NCBI GenBank assembly: GCA_025455985.1
Contig: JALOLM010000125.1
Coordinates: 1-6,639, forward strand
Length of the DNA stretch: 6,639 bases
DNA from: Candidatus Nanopelagicales bacterium
GTDB lineage: Bacteria > Actinomycetota > Actinomycetes > S36-B12 > UBA10799
Direction: 5' to 3'
In this document: one piece after another, positions 1-5,537 of the stretch
How the letters are laid out: each line of letters begins with the position of its first letter
Numbering within the stretch: the first letter of the stretch is position 1
Translations under genes and position numbers: made by a program
The notes under the pieces: generated by a model
Databases searched by the model: none
What the model was told of the DNA's origin: nothing
What the model saw: only the letters and a program-made list of their open reading frames with translations

Positions 1-1715
1 CGCCGGGGAAGACCGCCGAAGTCTGGTTGCGGCTGCACGGACCCGACCAGGGCCCCACCGACCCCAAGGCGATGAAACGCACGGTCAAGCGGCGAGCGGT
101 CGACGCCACCGAGTTCTACGACGCACTCGCGCCAACTGATACCACACCCGAGAAGATGCGGATCCTCAGACAGGCCAGCGCCGGACTGGTGTGGAGCAAG
201 CAGATGTATCCGTACGACGTCAGCCGCTGGCTGGACGGTGATCCGGGAATGCCGGCACCACCGCCGGAAAGACTGTACGCCCGCAACTGCGGCTGGCGAC
301 ATATGGACGCCTTCGATGTGCTTGCCATGCCGGACCCGTGGGAGTACCCGTGGTTCGCCGCGTGGGATCTCGGCTTCCACGCGATCGCGTGGGCACACCT
401 CGATCCGGCCTTCGCGAAGTACCAGTTGTTGGTGCTTCTGCGCGAGTGGTTCCAGCACCCGAACGGGGCAATGCCTGCGTACGAGTGGAACTTCGACGAC
501 GTCAACCCACCGGTACATGTGATGGCGGCGCTGCGCGTGTTCAACATCGACGGCGGGCAGGACGTGGAGTTCCTTGAACGTGTCTTCCAGAAGTTGGTCG
601 TCAATTTCACCTGGTGGGTGAATCGGGAGGATCCCGACGGCAACAATGTGTTCAGCGGCGGCTTCCTCGGCCTGGACAACATCAGCCCCATCGACCGCTC
701 CCACCTGCCCGAGGGTGTCACCCTTGAGCAGGCCGATGGCACGGCATGGATGGCCTACTACGCCCTGTCGATGCTCATCATCGCCGTGGTCCTGTACCAG
801 CAGAACCCGGTCTACGAGGACATGGTCATCAAGTTCCTCGAGCATTTCCTGCAGATCTCGCAGGCGTTGTCGGATCAAGGACTGTACGACCCCGAGGACT
901 TCTTCTTCTACGACCGACTGCAGTTCGCCTCCGGTCAGGTCGAGCCCGTCAAGGTACGCAGTATCGCGGGGTTGATCCCGATGCTGCCGGCGGTCGGATT
1001 GCCGATCGGCGACCCACGTGTTTCCCCAGGCTTGCGTCATCGAGTCAGCAGGATCCGGCAGAAGTGGGTCGAGCGAGGTGATGACCTGATCGGCCGGGTG
1101 CGCCACGAAGGCGATCGCAGCCGGATCTTGGTTTCGGTGGTGGGTCCCGATTCGCTGTCTGCGGCCCTGCGCAGCTTCTTCAACGAGGACGCCTTCTTGT
1201 CGCCGTACGGGCTTCGGTCGGTCTCGAAGGAATACGACGGCAACCCGTTCACTGTGCCGGGGCTCCCCGGTGCGACCATCGACTACCAACCGGCGGAGTC
1301 CCCCACCGGAATGTTCGGCGGCAATTCCAACTGGCGTGGACCGATCTGGGCCCCCGTCAACTACTTGGCTATGCGCCAGTTCACGCTGCTCCACAGGTTC
1401 TTCGGTGACGATGTCACCGTGGAGTATCCGACGGGGTCCGGTCAGCAACGCAACTACGCACAGATCGCCCAGGATCTCGCAGACCGCTTCCTCGCGATCT
1501 GGCTGCCTGGACCCGATGGGCGCCGGCCGGTGTACGGCAACATCGCGCGGTTCCAGGAGGACCCTGCGTGGAAGGACAACCTGTTGTTCTACGAGTACTT
1601 CCACGGTGACAACGGTGCCGGGCTCGGCGCGTCGCACCAGACGGGGTGGACGGCTGTGGTGGTGGATCTCCTGCTCGACCCGCCGGGCAGCTCCCATGCA
1701 GTGCCTGGATGGTGA
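1..1715 (+). CDS. GH63 / MGH1-like glycoside hydrolase ('glucosidase'), C-terminal part, 5' end outside window
   Basis: The reading frame is open from the first bases, so the gene starts upstream. A TTG at 27 is internal, since codons before it read in frame (GKTAEVWLRLHG). Family members are roughly 850-900 residues; about 570 are visible here, covering the (alpha/alpha)6-barrel catalytic domain. Numbered from codon 27, recognisable blocks are LYARNCGWRHM, the segment WEYPWFAAWDLGFH with Asp114 as likely general acid, HPNGAMPAYEWNF, GGFLGLDNI, LEQADGTAWMA, GMFGGNSNWRGPIW, and LLFYEYFHGDNGAG with Glu523 as likely general base. The catalytic assignments come from analogy with GH63 and mannosylglycerate hydrolases, not from a test. 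Substrate is unknown; the family is thought to act on glucosides, probably in the cytoplasm. The conserved core ends near GASHQTGW, followed by a short unconserved tail. No frameshift is visible. Confidence 0.9.
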   Translation, partial: PGKTAEVWLRLHGPDQGPTDPKAMKRTVKRRAVDATEFYDALAPTDTTPEKMRILRQASAGLVWSKQMYPYDVSRWLDGDPGMPAPPPERLYARNCGWRHMDAFDVLAMPDPWEYPWFAAWDLGFHAIAWAHLDPAFAKYQLLVLLREWFQHPNGAMPAYEWNFDDVNPPVHVMAALRVFNIDGGQDVEFLERVFQKLVVNFTWWVNREDPDGNNVFSGGFLGLDNISPIDRSHLPEGVTLEQADGTAWMAYYALSMLIIAVVLYQQNPVYEDMVIKFLEHFLQISQALSDQGLYDPEDFFFYDRLQFASGQVEPVKVRSIAGLIPMLPAVGLPIGDPRVSPGLRHRVSRIRQKWVERGDDLIGRVRHEGDRSRILVSVVGPDSLSAALRSFFNEDAFLSPYGLRSVSKEYDGNPFTVPGLPGATIDYQPAESPTGMFGGNSNWRGPIWAPVNYLAMRQFTLLHRFFGDDVTVEYPTGSGQQRNYAQIAQDLADRFLAIWLPGPDGRRPVYGNIARFQEDPAWKDNLLFYEYFHGDNGAGLGASHQTGWTAVVVDLLLDPPGSSHAVPGW

Positions 1716-1836
1716 GCAAGTACCGCGGGCCGATGGTCACTGCGTGAGTCCATCACCCTGCTCACACTCGCTGCCGTGGTCCTGTCCGCGACCGGGGTGA
1801 CCACCCGGGTGGAGCAGGAACTGGTCAACCGCACGG

Positions 1837-2028
1837 GTGGGCAAGTTCCCGTTGCTCACCATGCTGCTAGCGGCTTCGCTCACCGCGCTCATCGGTCTGA
1901 ACAGGACCAGGCAGAAGCCGTCGAAACTGTCGGCGTACAGCAGGTCCATCGAGCGAAACGGCTGGTTGGGTTCGAATCCCTCCGGGCGCGCTTTCGTGGA
2001 GGGAAGTCCGTGCGGCCAGCTGCCCTGA
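1837..2028 (+). CDS. possible small membrane or secreted protein, 63 aa, unrecognised
   Basis: A GTG-initiated frame encodes 63 residues. Its N-terminus is a short basic segment followed by FPLLTMLLAASLTALIGL, which resembles a signal peptide or a single membrane span; a basic, serine-rich tail follows (NRTRQKPSKLSAYSRS). Roughly four fifths of its codons end in G or C, which mildly favours coding in this GC-rich genome. Against it, there is no well-placed ribosome binding site (the nearest purine run is about 20 bases upstream), and the overlapping minus-strand frame has equally biased third positions. I do not recognise the protein. It may be a fragment of a decayed gene spanning 1709-2028, or not a gene. 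Confidence 0.15.
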   Translation: MGKFPLLTMLLAASLTALIGLNRTRQKPSKLSAYSRSIERNGWLGSNPSGRAFVEGSPCGQLP

Positions 2029-2129
2029 ACCGCGCGAACCGGTCACTGCAACTTGAGAATGGCGGCACCGCTCGGCCCTGAGACAGCCAGATGTCTTCAG
2101 GAACTGCACCATCATTCAGTCTGCGCTCA

Positions 2130-2182
2130 TTGACAGCGAAGCGGTGCTGACGACAGGCTCACAAGAGTGCTCTGACTCAGAG
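2130..2182 (+). promoter_or_regulatory. possible promoter -35 box and 13-bp palindrome upstream of the DUF998 gene
   Basis: A perfect TTGACA lies at 2130-2135, but 17 bases further on the -10 position reads ACAGGC, a poor match, so the promoter call is weak. At 2170-2182 there is a perfect palindrome, CTCTGA-C-TCAGAG, ending 24 bases before the start codon. It could be a repressor site or chance. No regulator gene is adjacent. Confidence 0.2.
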
Positions 2183-2196
2183 TTGTTGCGAGCCGT

Positions 2197-2202
2197 AGGA
2201 GG
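2197..2202 (+). promoter_or_regulatory. ribosome binding site AGGAGG that fixes the start at 2207
   Basis: A full AGGAGG lies 4 bases before the ATG at 2207. It argues against the longer in-frame start at 2144, whose extra 21 residues (MLTTGSQECSDSELLRAVGGQ) are polar and sit ahead of the first membrane segment. Confidence 0.75.
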
Positions 2203-2206
2203 ACAA

Positions 2207-2878
2207 ATGGACAAGGCAACGACGCGCCTACTTTGGGCCGGAGTCGCCGCCGCCGTCTGGTACACCGCCGTGGTGCTGATCGGTGCACTGGCGACCCCCG
2301 GCTATAGCCACATTGGCGAGCACGTGAGCACGTTGTACCAGTCGGGTGCGCCCAACGGGGCGTGGATCGCCGCGCTGTTCGCCGTCTACAACCTCCTCAT
2401 CCTGGCGTTCGGGGTCGGGGTCTTTCGCTTGGTCTCCAATCGCGGTGGCGCGCGCCGGAGGATCGGCCAAGCGGGCGGCGTTGCTCTCGCGTTCACCGCG
2501 ATCGCTGGTGTCATGGACGTCGTGTTCCGGCAGGACCCGATCGGCTCGCCGACCACCACAGCCGGCACGTTGCACGTCGCCTTCGCAGGCCTCGCCTCGC
2601 TGCTCACGATCCTGGCTATCGCGCTCGTCGCCAGTTGGGCCCTCGCCAGATCAGAACTGCGGGGATTCGGCTGGTACTCGGTCGTGACACTGGTCGTGAT
2701 TGTGGTGTCCGGCCCGGTCGCCGCCGTTGCCACGGCCGGCCTGTGGCCGACGATGGGCCTGCTTGAGCGGATCCCCATCTTCGGCTTCGTCCAGTGGGCC
2801 GCCATCACGTCGATCATCCTTGCCCGCTGGCAGCCTGTCCCAGAAGCGCAGGCTAGCGCGGCTTCCGTGCGCACGTAG
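2207..2878 (+). CDS. DUF998-family integral membrane protein
   Basis: This 223-residue, very hydrophobic protein has about six predicted membrane segments, near residues 8-29, 52-75, 87-105, 120-145, 155-178 and 188-205. After the third segment comes the block DVVFRQDPIGSPTTTAGTLH, which matches the pattern I associate with DUF998 proteins (FPxD...G.P.T..G.LH) at the start of the fourth segment. The conserved His and the Asp-Pro in this loop suggest a functional site facing one side of the membrane, but the family has no established biochemical function that I know of. The start is set by AGGAGG at 2197. The C-terminal tail is short and polar (PVPEAQASAASVRT). It appears to be a single-gene unit: the gene before it is about 490 bases away and the one after it is convergent. 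Confidence 0.8.
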   Translation: MDKATTRLLWAGVAAAVWYTAVVLIGALATPGYSHIGEHVSTLYQSGAPNGAWIAALFAVYNLLILAFGVGVFRLVSNRGGARRRIGQAGGVALAFTAIAGVMDVVFRQDPIGSPTTTAGTLHVAFAGLASLLTILAIALVASWALARSELRGFGWYSVVTLVVIVVSGPVAAVATAGLWPTMGLLERIPIFGFVQWAAITSIILARWQPVPEAQASAASVRT

Positions 2879-2882
2879 TTGA

Positions 2883-2906
2883 TCGACTGGGCGGACCCAG
2901 AGTCGA
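2883..2906. terminator. hairpin between convergent genes, candidate bidirectional terminator
   Basis: The 51-bp gap between the DUF998 stop and the GrpB stop holds a stem of TCGAC + TGGG pairing with CCCA + GTCGA, with a 2-base bulge (GA at 2900-2901) and a CGGA loop at 2892-2895. That makes nine pairs, mostly G-C. No T-tract follows on either strand, as is common for actinobacterial terminators. Its position between two facing genes is the main argument. Confidence 0.45.
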
Positions 2907-2929
2907 CGCGCGCGGTGGTCGCGTTCGGG

Positions 2930-3526
2930 TCAGTCTGGCGCCGCGCGTGCCTGCGTGAGCAGTTCGCGCACCAGCCACGCTTTGCCGTTGGTGTAGGCCT
3001 CCCGGTCGGCGACCAGCAGCGGAGCCAGGCGTCGCTTCTCCGCCGCGTAGCGCTGCGCCTGATCGGGGTGTGAGCGCAGGTAGTCCCGAAGGTCGACATG
3101 GTCGCGGTGGGGTGGCGAGTCGAGCACCACGAGGTACAAGTGGTGCTCGGGCAGTCCCGGCACCGGGCAGAACGCTTCACGGCCCGGGATGCCCTGGTCC
3201 CCGCGATGCCGGTGACCGAGCGCCTCCAAGGCGGCCACGGCGCGCGGAACCGACGCTTGCTCCTTCACCACTACATCGACGTCAATCACGGGCTTCGCAG
3301 CCAAGCCCGGGACGGCCGTGCTGCCCACATGCTCGATGCACACAGCGAGCGAGGCCACGGCCGGCAACAAGTGCCTGCGCACGGCCTCGAAAGCGGAAGG
3401 CCATTCTTGGTCGTAGTCAACAACCACCGCAGACCTGTGGACCCGCGCGCCTGCGCCGCCGGGGTCGGCAGATGACCCCACAGCCGCGGCGGGTGAACCC
3501 TGGGGGTCGTCGGATCGGCTGGCCAT
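2930..3526 (-). CDS. GrpB family protein (UPF0157, nucleotidyltransferase fold)
   Basis: The 198-residue product matches the GrpB/UPF0157 family along its length. After an N-terminal Gly/Pro/Ala-rich extension of about 32 residues, the domain opens with VVVDYDQEWPSAFEAVRRHL (35-54). Then come IEHVGSTAVPGL (64-75) and KPVIDVDVVV (78-87), with Asp82 and Asp84 in the position of the metal-binding carboxylates of nucleotidyltransferases. HHLYLVV (128-134) and RDYLRSHPD (147-155) follow, and a C-terminal helix with the family's usual Tyr..Lys (YTNGKAWL) completes it. The family is small and cytosolic with no settled substrate; some members are fused to dephospho-CoA kinase. The ATG at 3526 has a weak AAGG 7 bases upstream. 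An internal GTG at about residue 35 would also keep the domain, so the start is moderately sure. It is convergent with the DUF998 gene. Confidence 0.9.
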   Translation of the reverse strand: MASRSDDPQGSPAAAVGSSADPGGAGARVHRSAVVVDYDQEWPSAFEAVRRHLLPAVASLAVCIEHVGSTAVPGLAAKPVIDVDVVVKEQASVPRAVAALEALGHRHRGDQGIPGREAFCPVPGLPEHHLYLVVLDSPPHRDHVDLRDYLRSHPDQAQRYAAEKRRLAPLLVADREAYTNGKAWLVRELLTQARAAPD

Positions 3527-3539
3527 GGCCGCACCTTAC

Positions 3540-3741
3540 TTACGCGGCGGGGAAGTTGAGCCCGCGCCCGGCTGTGAGGTTCATGTCGACGGGGAACCCG
3601 TCCCCGGCGAGCAATCTTGCGATTGCCCGACTGCCCAAAGCGGAGGCTTTCGGCTACCCGGTTGGCGTTTCCGCGCGCTGCTTGAACCCAGGGATCAGTC
3701 CCGTTGCCGTGTTGGCGCGCAGGGCGGCCCACCAGCCTCAT
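3540..3741 (-). pseudogene. short minus-strand reading frame with apparent single-base frameshift, unrecognised
   Basis: Immediately upstream of grpB a minus-strand frame open from 3653 to the TAA at 3540-3542 encodes 37 residues. They read like a protein C-terminus with strongly G/C-ending codons: ALGSRAIARLLAGDGFPVD, then MNLTAGRGLNFPAA. It has no good start codon and is preceded by a TAG at 3654-3656. A second frame beginning at the ATG at 3741 (MRLVGRPARQHGNG...GNANRVAE) runs into this point, and a one-base shift near 3650 (in CGAAAGCC) would join the two. I therefore read it as a possible remnant of a small gene that once preceded grpB; the stop lies 13 bases before the grpB start. I do not recognise the family. 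Alternatively it is non-coding. Confidence 0.25.
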
Positions 3742-3752
3742 CGCGGCTGACC

Positions 3753-3785
3753 CGCGGTTTCAACCGCGCGCAATATCGACTGATA
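3753..3785. promoter_or_regulatory. candidate operator of the vapB antitoxin gene
   Basis: A perfect inverted repeat, CGCGGTT-TC-AACCGCG, occupies 3753-3768, and a smaller one, TATC-GACT-GATA, lies at 3774-3785. Both sit 18-50 bases before the antitoxin ATG. Ribbon-helix-helix antitoxins of the VapB/FitA type bind inverted repeats in their own promoters, so this is a reasonable autoregulatory site. The 16-bp repeat could instead be a short hairpin. No clear -35/-10 pair was identified. Confidence 0.4.
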
Positions 3786-3787
3786 CC

Positions 3788-3794
3788 AGGAGGT
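3788..3794 (+). promoter_or_regulatory. ribosome binding site AGGAGGT for the vapB antitoxin
   Basis: A seven-base Shine-Dalgarno match lies 8 bases before the ATG at 3803. It excludes the longer in-frame start at 3704, whose extra 33 residues are unrelated to the antitoxin family. Confidence 0.8.
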
Positions 3795-3802
3795 GGTCAG
3801 CA

Positions 3803-4024
3803 ATGGCTGATGTTCTGATCCGCGATGTGCCTGACGCGGTGCTGGCGGCAGTAGACGTACATGCTGCCCGGTCAGGCCAGTCGCGGGTCGAGTACATCCG
3901 CAGACGTTTGGCCTCGGATGCCGCCACTGCGAACTCGGCGGTCTCCCCTAACGACCTTCGCAACTTAGGGGAAACGTTCGCCGATCTGGTCGACGATAAG
4001 GTCATGGGCGACGCGTGGCGGTGA
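3803..4024 (+). CDS. FitA/VapB-like ribbon-helix-helix antitoxin, apparently orphaned
   Basis: This 73-residue protein has the antitoxin layout. An N-terminal beta strand (ADVLIRDVP, 2-10) pairs in the dimer to contact DNA. Helix A (about 11-22, DAVLAAVDVHAA) and helix B (about 27-39, SRVEYIRRRLASD) follow. The acidic C-terminal tail (NLGETFADLVDDKVMGDAWR) would normally wrap round a PIN-domain toxin. Length and order match FitA-like VapB antitoxins. The gene looks intact and well translated, with AGGAGGT 8 bases upstream. Its TGA at 4022 overlaps a GTG at 4021, the usual vapB-vapC start arrangement, but the downstream toxin is only a stump. It may therefore persist as a stand-alone DNA-binding protein or cross-neutralise another VapC; that is inference. 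Confidence 0.85.
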   Translation: MADVLIRDVPDAVLAAVDVHAARSGQSRVEYIRRRLASDAATANSAVSPNDLRNLGETFADLVDDKVMGDAWR

Positions 4025-4090
4025 CGGACTGGCTGATCGGCAAGTCCGGACTGGCGCCTCGGGACGCGGATGCATCGCGGGTGAGCAGCA
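4021..4090 (+). pseudogene. vapC toxin remnant, N-terminal stump with catalytic Asp lost
   Basis: From the GTG at 4021, which overlaps the antitoxin stop (GTGA), the translation is VTDWLIGKSGLAPRDADAS. Actinobacterial VapC toxins paired with this antitoxin type begin very similarly, as (M)TDWLIDKSAL(A)RLG. The residue shown as Gly in LIGKS is Asp in working PIN nucleases, where it is the first metal-binding acid. After LA, the +1 frame reads RLGTRMHRG and then stops, so the homology seems to switch frames at about 4056, which points to an indel. Nothing resembling the rest of a PIN domain (about 110 more residues) follows. The end given is approximate. The homology is judged by eye from a short stretch. 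Confidence 0.6.
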
Positions 4091-4128
4091 CTCCCCCCGG
4101 ACGCAACTACCGCGAATACAATCCTGAG

Positions 4129-4959
4129 GTGGGCGCTAATCAGGCCGTCACAAGGGTCAAGCTCAGTACTGGCGTGACCCTCGCCTTCATGGAGCAGGGC
4201 GACCGCTCCGGCACCCCGGTTCTCCTTCTGCACGCCTGGGCTGAGTCACTGCGGTGCTTCGACCGCCTGGCACCACTGCTGCCGCCTTCGCTGCGCGTGT
4301 TTACGTTGGATCAACGCGGCCACGGCGATGAGGACAAGCCCCCTGACGGTTACGACCTGGACACGTTGGCGACTGACGTCGTGGCCTTCTTGGACGCGGT
4401 CGGACTCTCGTCCGTCGTGCTGGCAGGCTCCTCCAGTGGCGGGTATGTGGCTCAACAGGTGGCAGTCAGCCATCCCGATCGGGTTGCAGGCCTCGTTCTC
4501 ATCGGTTCGCCCCGCAGCCTGAACAGTCGCCCACCCTTCGCCGACGAAATCGAGCAACTCGCGGACCCCGTCGACCCAATCTGGGTGAGGCAATTCCTCA
4601 CATGGTTCCCGTTGTGGCACGACGTACCCGCTTGGTACATCGAAGACCGTGCGCGTGAGGCGGTACGCATTCCCGCCAACGTGTGGCAGGCGAGTTTTGC
4701 CGGCCTGATCTCATCGCCATCCCCTACTGAGGTGGGAACGATCTCGACACCCACCCTGATGCTCTGGGGGGATCGCGACCAGTTGCTGGCGCGAGACGAT
4801 CAGCTTGCCCTGGCAGCCGCCATCCCGAATTCCAAGCTTGTCGTCTGCGAGGGCACCGGACACCTGCTTCTCTGGGAACAACCGGAGTTCGTGGCCGCCC
4901 ACATCACACGCTTCGTTGGCAGGCCCGCCCTTTGGGCGCGGCCCGGGTCACGACCCTAG
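4129..4959 (+). CDS. alpha/beta-hydrolase fold protein
   Basis: From the GTG at 4129 the 276-residue product is a full alpha/beta hydrolase. Strand and oxyanion region are VLLLHAWAES (31-40, with HA in place of the commoner HG), followed by TLDQRGHGDEDKP (59-71). The nucleophile elbow is AGSSSGGY with Ser102. The acid is probably Asp217 in LWGDRDQLL, and the base is His245 in GTGHLLLW. A cap region of about 75 residues lies between 127 and 201. Homologs begin shortly before KLSTGVTL, which supports a start near 4129, but no ribosome binding site is visible there. The same frame is open back to 4015 through the vapC stump, giving a 314-residue alternative translated by coupling to vapB. Substrate is unknown; esterase, lactonase or epoxide hydrolase activity are all possible. 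It overlaps the convergent zeta gene by 12 bp. Confidence 0.85.
   Translation: MGANQAVTRVKLSTGVTLAFMEQGDRSGTPVLLLHAWAESLRCFDRLAPLLPPSLRVFTLDQRGHGDEDKPPDGYDLDTLATDVVAFLDAVGLSSVVLAGSSSGGYVAQQVAVSHPDRVAGLVLIGSPRSLNSRPPFADEIEQLADPVDPIWVRQFLTWFPLWHDVPAWYIEDRAREAVRIPANVWQASFAGLISSPSPTEVGTISTPTLMLWGDRDQLLARDDQLALAAAIPNSKLVVCEGTGHLLLWEQPEFVAAHITRFVGRPALWARPGSRP
4922..4943. terminator. very stable GC hairpin at the convergent gene ends
   Basis: Bases 4922-4930 pair with 4934-4943, giving nine G-C pairs with one bulged C (4939) and a TTT loop. For the minus-strand zeta gene it lies just after the stop codon, an ideal terminator position without a T-tract. For the plus-strand hydrolase it lies within the last dozen codons (RPALWARP), so it would act on that strand only after the coding sequence is nearly complete. 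Confidence 0.5.
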
Positions 4960-5526
4960 CTCGACGGGGGTCCAGACCGGCCAGTCCGGGGAGCCGACGA
5001 GCAGGCCGTACTCGTAACTGGCGATCAGCTGAAGCGGCGTCGCTGCGAGAGTGTTGTCGTAGACGTAGGTGCGCTCGGCCAGAACACGTGCCTGGACCAC
5101 GAGGCTCCACAGCCGGTGATATCGCTCGCGGATCTTCTCCTCGGGCACGCTATGCCCCCCACGGCGAACGCGGTCGCGCACCCGTGCCACCGTGAGGCCT
5201 TCCGGGACGAGCACGACGTGCAGGTTCACGTGGTACCCCGCGGCCTGGGCGTCGTGGATGAGGGCGAGCTTGCTCGGGTGGCTGAATACGGTTTCGGTGA
5301 TGAAAGATGTGCGGGCCGCTATCAGCTCCTGGCGTTGCTCGGCAGCGACCTGGGACGCCTCGTAGGCGTGCTCAGCCTGGGCCAACGGCCACCGCAGGGC
5401 CGCGATGACATCTGCATTCACGAATGGCAGGCGGGTGACGGGGGCGATAATGCGGGTGGCCAGCGTGGTCTTGCCGGCACCGTTCGGTCCTGCAATCAGG
5501 TGCAGGACCGGGTCGGGGGACGCCAC
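4948..5526 (-). CDS. zeta-toxin-like kinase (P-loop toxin of a ParD-like/zeta TA pair)
   Basis: The 192-residue protein, from the GTG at 5526, is a compact P-loop kinase of the zeta-toxin type. VLHLIAGPNGAGKTT carries the Walker A motif (13-21, Lys19 and Thr20). FVNADVIAA has Asp39, the counterpart of the conserved zeta Asp. SFITETVFSH has Glu78-Thr79. RVRRGGHSVPEEKIRERY (119-136) supplies the arginines expected at the phosphates, and VYDNT follows. Classical zeta toxins phosphorylate UDP-N-acetylglucosamine and block wall synthesis; whether this short chromosomal form does so is unknown. All key residues seen appear intact. An ATG at 5628 would add 34 basic, Pro-rich residues and overlap the antitoxin gene by 91 bp; the GTG fits homologs, which start just before PVLHL, and leaves an 11-bp gap. 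No strong ribosome binding site precedes it, so translational coupling is likely. Confidence 0.88.
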   Translation of the reverse strand: MASPDPVLHLIAGPNGAGKTTLATRIIAPVTRLPFVNADVIAALRWPLAQAEHAYEASQVAAEQRQELIAARTSFITETVFSHPSKLALIHDAQAAGYHVNLHVVLVPEGLTVARVRDRVRRGGHSVPEEKIRERYHRLWSLVVQARVLAERTYVYDNTLAATPLQLIASYEYGLLVGSPDWPVWTPVELGS

Positions 5527-5537
5527 AGCAGTATCGG

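Larger units (their letters stand above)
1716..2206. other. 491-bp stretch without a convincing gene
   Basis: Between the glycoside hydrolase and the DUF998 gene no frame gives a recognisable protein. Short hydrophobic stretches occur in successive frames: a 12-codon frame starting with the ATG at 1709 that overlaps the hydrolase stop (MVSKYRGPMVTA), then ESITLLTLAAVVLSATGVTT in the hydrolase's frame (1746-1805), then FPLLTMLLAASLTALIGL in frame with 1837. This could be a small membrane-protein gene broken by frameshifts, or chance. The last 80 bases carry a TTGACA box, a palindrome and the ribosome binding site of the next gene. Confidence 0.4.

Noticed and set aside
1270..1800. Plus-strand 176-codon frame overlapping the glycoside hydrolase
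   Set aside because: Ser/Arg/Thr-rich out-of-frame translation of the well-conserved hydrolase C-terminus.
1737..1949. Minus-strand 70-codon frame starting MDLLYADSFDGFCLVLF with strongly G/C-ending codons
   Set aside because: No ribosome binding site, no recognisable family, and a composition that turns into low-complexity Gly/His/Gln. The overlapping plus-strand frame has nearly the same codon bias.
1961..1991. tRNA T-arm-like sequence (GGTTCGAATCC) that might mark a tRNA gene or an attachment-site remnant
   Set aside because: Only three of five stem pairs form around the loop, no matching acceptor or anticodon arm lies within 90 bases upstream, and there is no integrase in the window. 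Chance similarity is the simpler reading.
2386..3180. Long minus-strand frame of 264 codons crossing the DUF998 and grpB genes
   Set aside because: It is antisense to one well-supported gene and runs in another frame of grpB; the translation is Arg/Thr/Ser-rich without any motif, a usual artefact in GC-rich DNA.
3525..3818. Plus-strand frame of 97 codons between grpB and vapB
   Set aside because: No ribosome binding site, no recognisable motif, and it ends inside the vapB start region in another frame.
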